Below, piece after piece: positions 50,637 to 51,841 of a stretch of 51,841 bases of DNA. The position numbers and the translations under genes were made by a program. Source of the stretch: Flavobacterium sp. (GTDB lineage: Bacteria > Bacteroidota > Bacteroidia > Flavobacteriales > Flavobacteriaceae); NCBI RefSeq assembly GCF_024642105.1, contig NZ_JAHEBT010000058.1:1-51841 (forward strand), given 5' to 3'. Every line of letters starts with the position of its first letter. Positions within the stretch are counted from its first letter, which is position 1. The notes below the pieces were generated by a model. The model searched no databases. It was not told where the DNA came from and saw nothing but the letters and a program-made list of their open reading frames with translations.

Positions 50637-51755
50637 CTAAGCGTTTAACATAACAGGCATTACTAACATCGTAACGGTTTCTCCTTCTTCTAAACCATCC
50701 ACTGGAGTTAAGATTCCGGCACGGTTAGGCAATGACATTTCTAACATAATCATGTCTGATTGTAGATTAGTCAACATTTCAGTTAAGAAACGAGAGTTAA
50801 ACCCAATTTGCATATCGTCTCCTTGATAATCACAAGTCAATCTTTCTTCCGCCTTGTTAGAGTAATCGATGTCTTCAGCAGAAACGTTCAACTCAGCACC
50901 CGCAATTTTTAAACGGATTTGATGGGTGGTTTTGTTAGAGAAAATTGCCACACGACGAACTGAACTCAAGAATTGAGAACGGTCAATCATCAATTTGTTT
51001 GGATTTTCTTTAGGGATAACCGCTTCGTAGTTTGGATATTTTCCGTCGATTAAACGACACATCAACAAATAATTATCAAATGAGAAAGTGGCGTTAGAAT
51101 CGTTGTATTCAATTTTTACTTCAGCATCTGAAGCCCCTAAAATACTTTTTAAAATATTCAAAGGTTTTTTTGGCATGATGAAATCAGCTACTTGAGAAGC
51201 CGTTACATCAGTACGCGCATATTTGACTAATTTATGAGCATCAGTAGCAACAAAAGTCAACCCTTGCGGAGAAAATTGAAAGAATACTCCAGACATTACT
51301 GGTCGTAAATCATCGTTTCCAGCAGCAAAAATAGTTTTGCTAATAGCAGTTGCTAAAACATCAGCAGGTACTAAAGTTACAGAAGGCTCGTCTAAGTTAA
51401 CTGATTTAGGGAATTCTTCACCTGGAGCATACGCTAAAGCATATTTCCCAGAATTAGAACTAATTTCGATGGTACTGTTTTCTTCAACGGTAAAAGTCAA
51501 CGGTTGTTCAGGAAAAGTTTTAAGGATTTCCAAAAGCAATTTAGCAGGAACAGCAACACTTCCCTGACTGGTAGAATCAATATCCAAAGTAGCCGACATG
51601 GTAGTCTCTAAATCAGAAGCTGAAACCGTCAAAAGATTGTTGTTCAATTCAAATAGGAAATTATCTAAAATAGGTAAGGTATTATTACTATTGATAACGC
51701 TCCCTAGAACTTGTAATTGCTTTAATAAGTACGAACTCGATACTATAAATTTCAT
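50637..51755 (-). CDS. dnaN: DNA polymerase III beta subunit (sliding clamp)
   Basis: 372 residues, full length and typical for the clamp. It has three topologically equal domains: MKFIVSSSYLLKQLQVLGSV at the start, FAAGNDDLRPVMSGVFFQF and VATDAHKLVKY in the second domain, and a C-terminus ending EGETVTMLVMPVMLNA. The homodimer encircles DNA and tethers polymerase III. The -7 box TATATTTG lies 37 nt upstream. dnaA is not visible; if it exists nearby it is beyond the right edge. Confidence 0.98.
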   Translation of the reverse strand: MKFIVSSSYLLKQLQVLGSVINSNNTLPILDNFLFELNNNLLTVSASDLETTMSATLDIDSTSQGSVAVPAKLLLEILKTFPEQPLTFTVEENSTIEISSNSGKYALAYAPGEEFPKSVNLDEPSVTLVPADVLATAISKTIFAAGNDDLRPVMSGVFFQFSPQGLTFVATDAHKLVKYARTDVTASQVADFIMPKKPLNILKSILGASDAEVKIEYNDSNATFSFDNYLLMCRLIDGKYPNYEAVIPKENPNKLMIDRSQFLSSVRRVAIFSNKTTHQIRLKIAGAELNVSAEDIDYSNKAEERLTCDYQGDDMQIGFNSRFLTEMLTNLQSDMIMLEMSLPNRAGILTPVDGLEEGETVTMLVMPVMLNA

Positions 51756-51792
51756 CTGTTATATTTTATATTTTTTGGGATATACTTTTTTA

Positions 51793-51800
51793 CAAATATA
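51793..51800 (-). promoter_or_regulatory. -7 promoter box of dnaN
   Basis: The minus strand reads TATATTTG, an exact TAnnTTTG match, 37 nt before the ATG. The remaining 41 bp to the window edge show no gene. Confidence 0.5.
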
Positions 51801-51841
51801 TCGTAAACTAGTTTAGTATGGAAAATTTTTTATTAACATCT

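Overview
The window looks like chromosomal DNA from a Flavobacterium-type member of the Bacteroidota. The DNA is A/T-rich. There is a giant cell-surface protein with a type IX secretion (T9SS) type B C-terminus, paired with a PorP/SprF-family partner. Many genes are preceded by the Bacteroidota -7 motif TAnnTTTG rather than by Shine-Dalgarno sites. Housekeeping genes (uvrA, glmM, mnmE, dnaN, a tRNA-Tyr gene) lie among lineage-typical proteins such as the two-domain E1 enzyme, GapN, and the LOG, DUF559, KTSC and GYF_2 proteins. All identifications come from reading motifs; no database was searched.

Layout. 1-2871 (minus strand) is a reactive-sulfur locus: a CstB-like persulfide dioxygenase/rhodanese cut by the window edge, a TauE/SafE exporter and a Crp/Fnr regulator. 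Two matching dyads, GTRAC-N4-GTYAC, sit at the same distance from the -7 boxes of the first two genes, so they look like a small regulon. 2872-6144 is accessory: a degenerate 99-bp tandem repeat, REP-like hairpins, an orphan lipoprotein, an IS110-family element with a candidate bridge-RNA region, and a candidate structured RNA. 6145-8084 holds a rhodanese and GapN. 8387-26055 is the 5,549-residue adhesin with its SprF-like partner, closed by a strong bidirectional terminator.

26107-41556 is mostly minus strand: E1 dehydrogenase, an M1-peptidase-like protein that has lost its zinc motif and carries a barrel-like C-terminus, a LOG protein, a DUF559 nuclease cassette, uvrA, a CLC channel, an AlkD-like protein and an ACP phosphodiesterase. 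glmM lies on the plus strand, followed by an LpxL-type acyltransferase on the minus strand. 41669-51841 holds a rhomboid protease, tRNA-Tyr, a TlpA-like gene interrupted by one in-frame TGA, a J-domain/KTSC protein, a run of small genes, an aldo/keto reductase, mnmE, a universal stress protein and dnaN.

The observations I rate highest are: (i) the twin Crp/Fnr-type sites in the cst-like locus; (ii) a 542-bp DUF559 nuclease cassette bounded by inverted double-hairpin repeats with a compensatory base-pair change, inserted directly after the uvrA stop codon, with a second decayed copy of the uvrA 3' end beyond it; (iii) the hairpins upstream of the IS110 transposase, where a bridge RNA would be expected; (iv) the giant adhesin/SprF-like pair.
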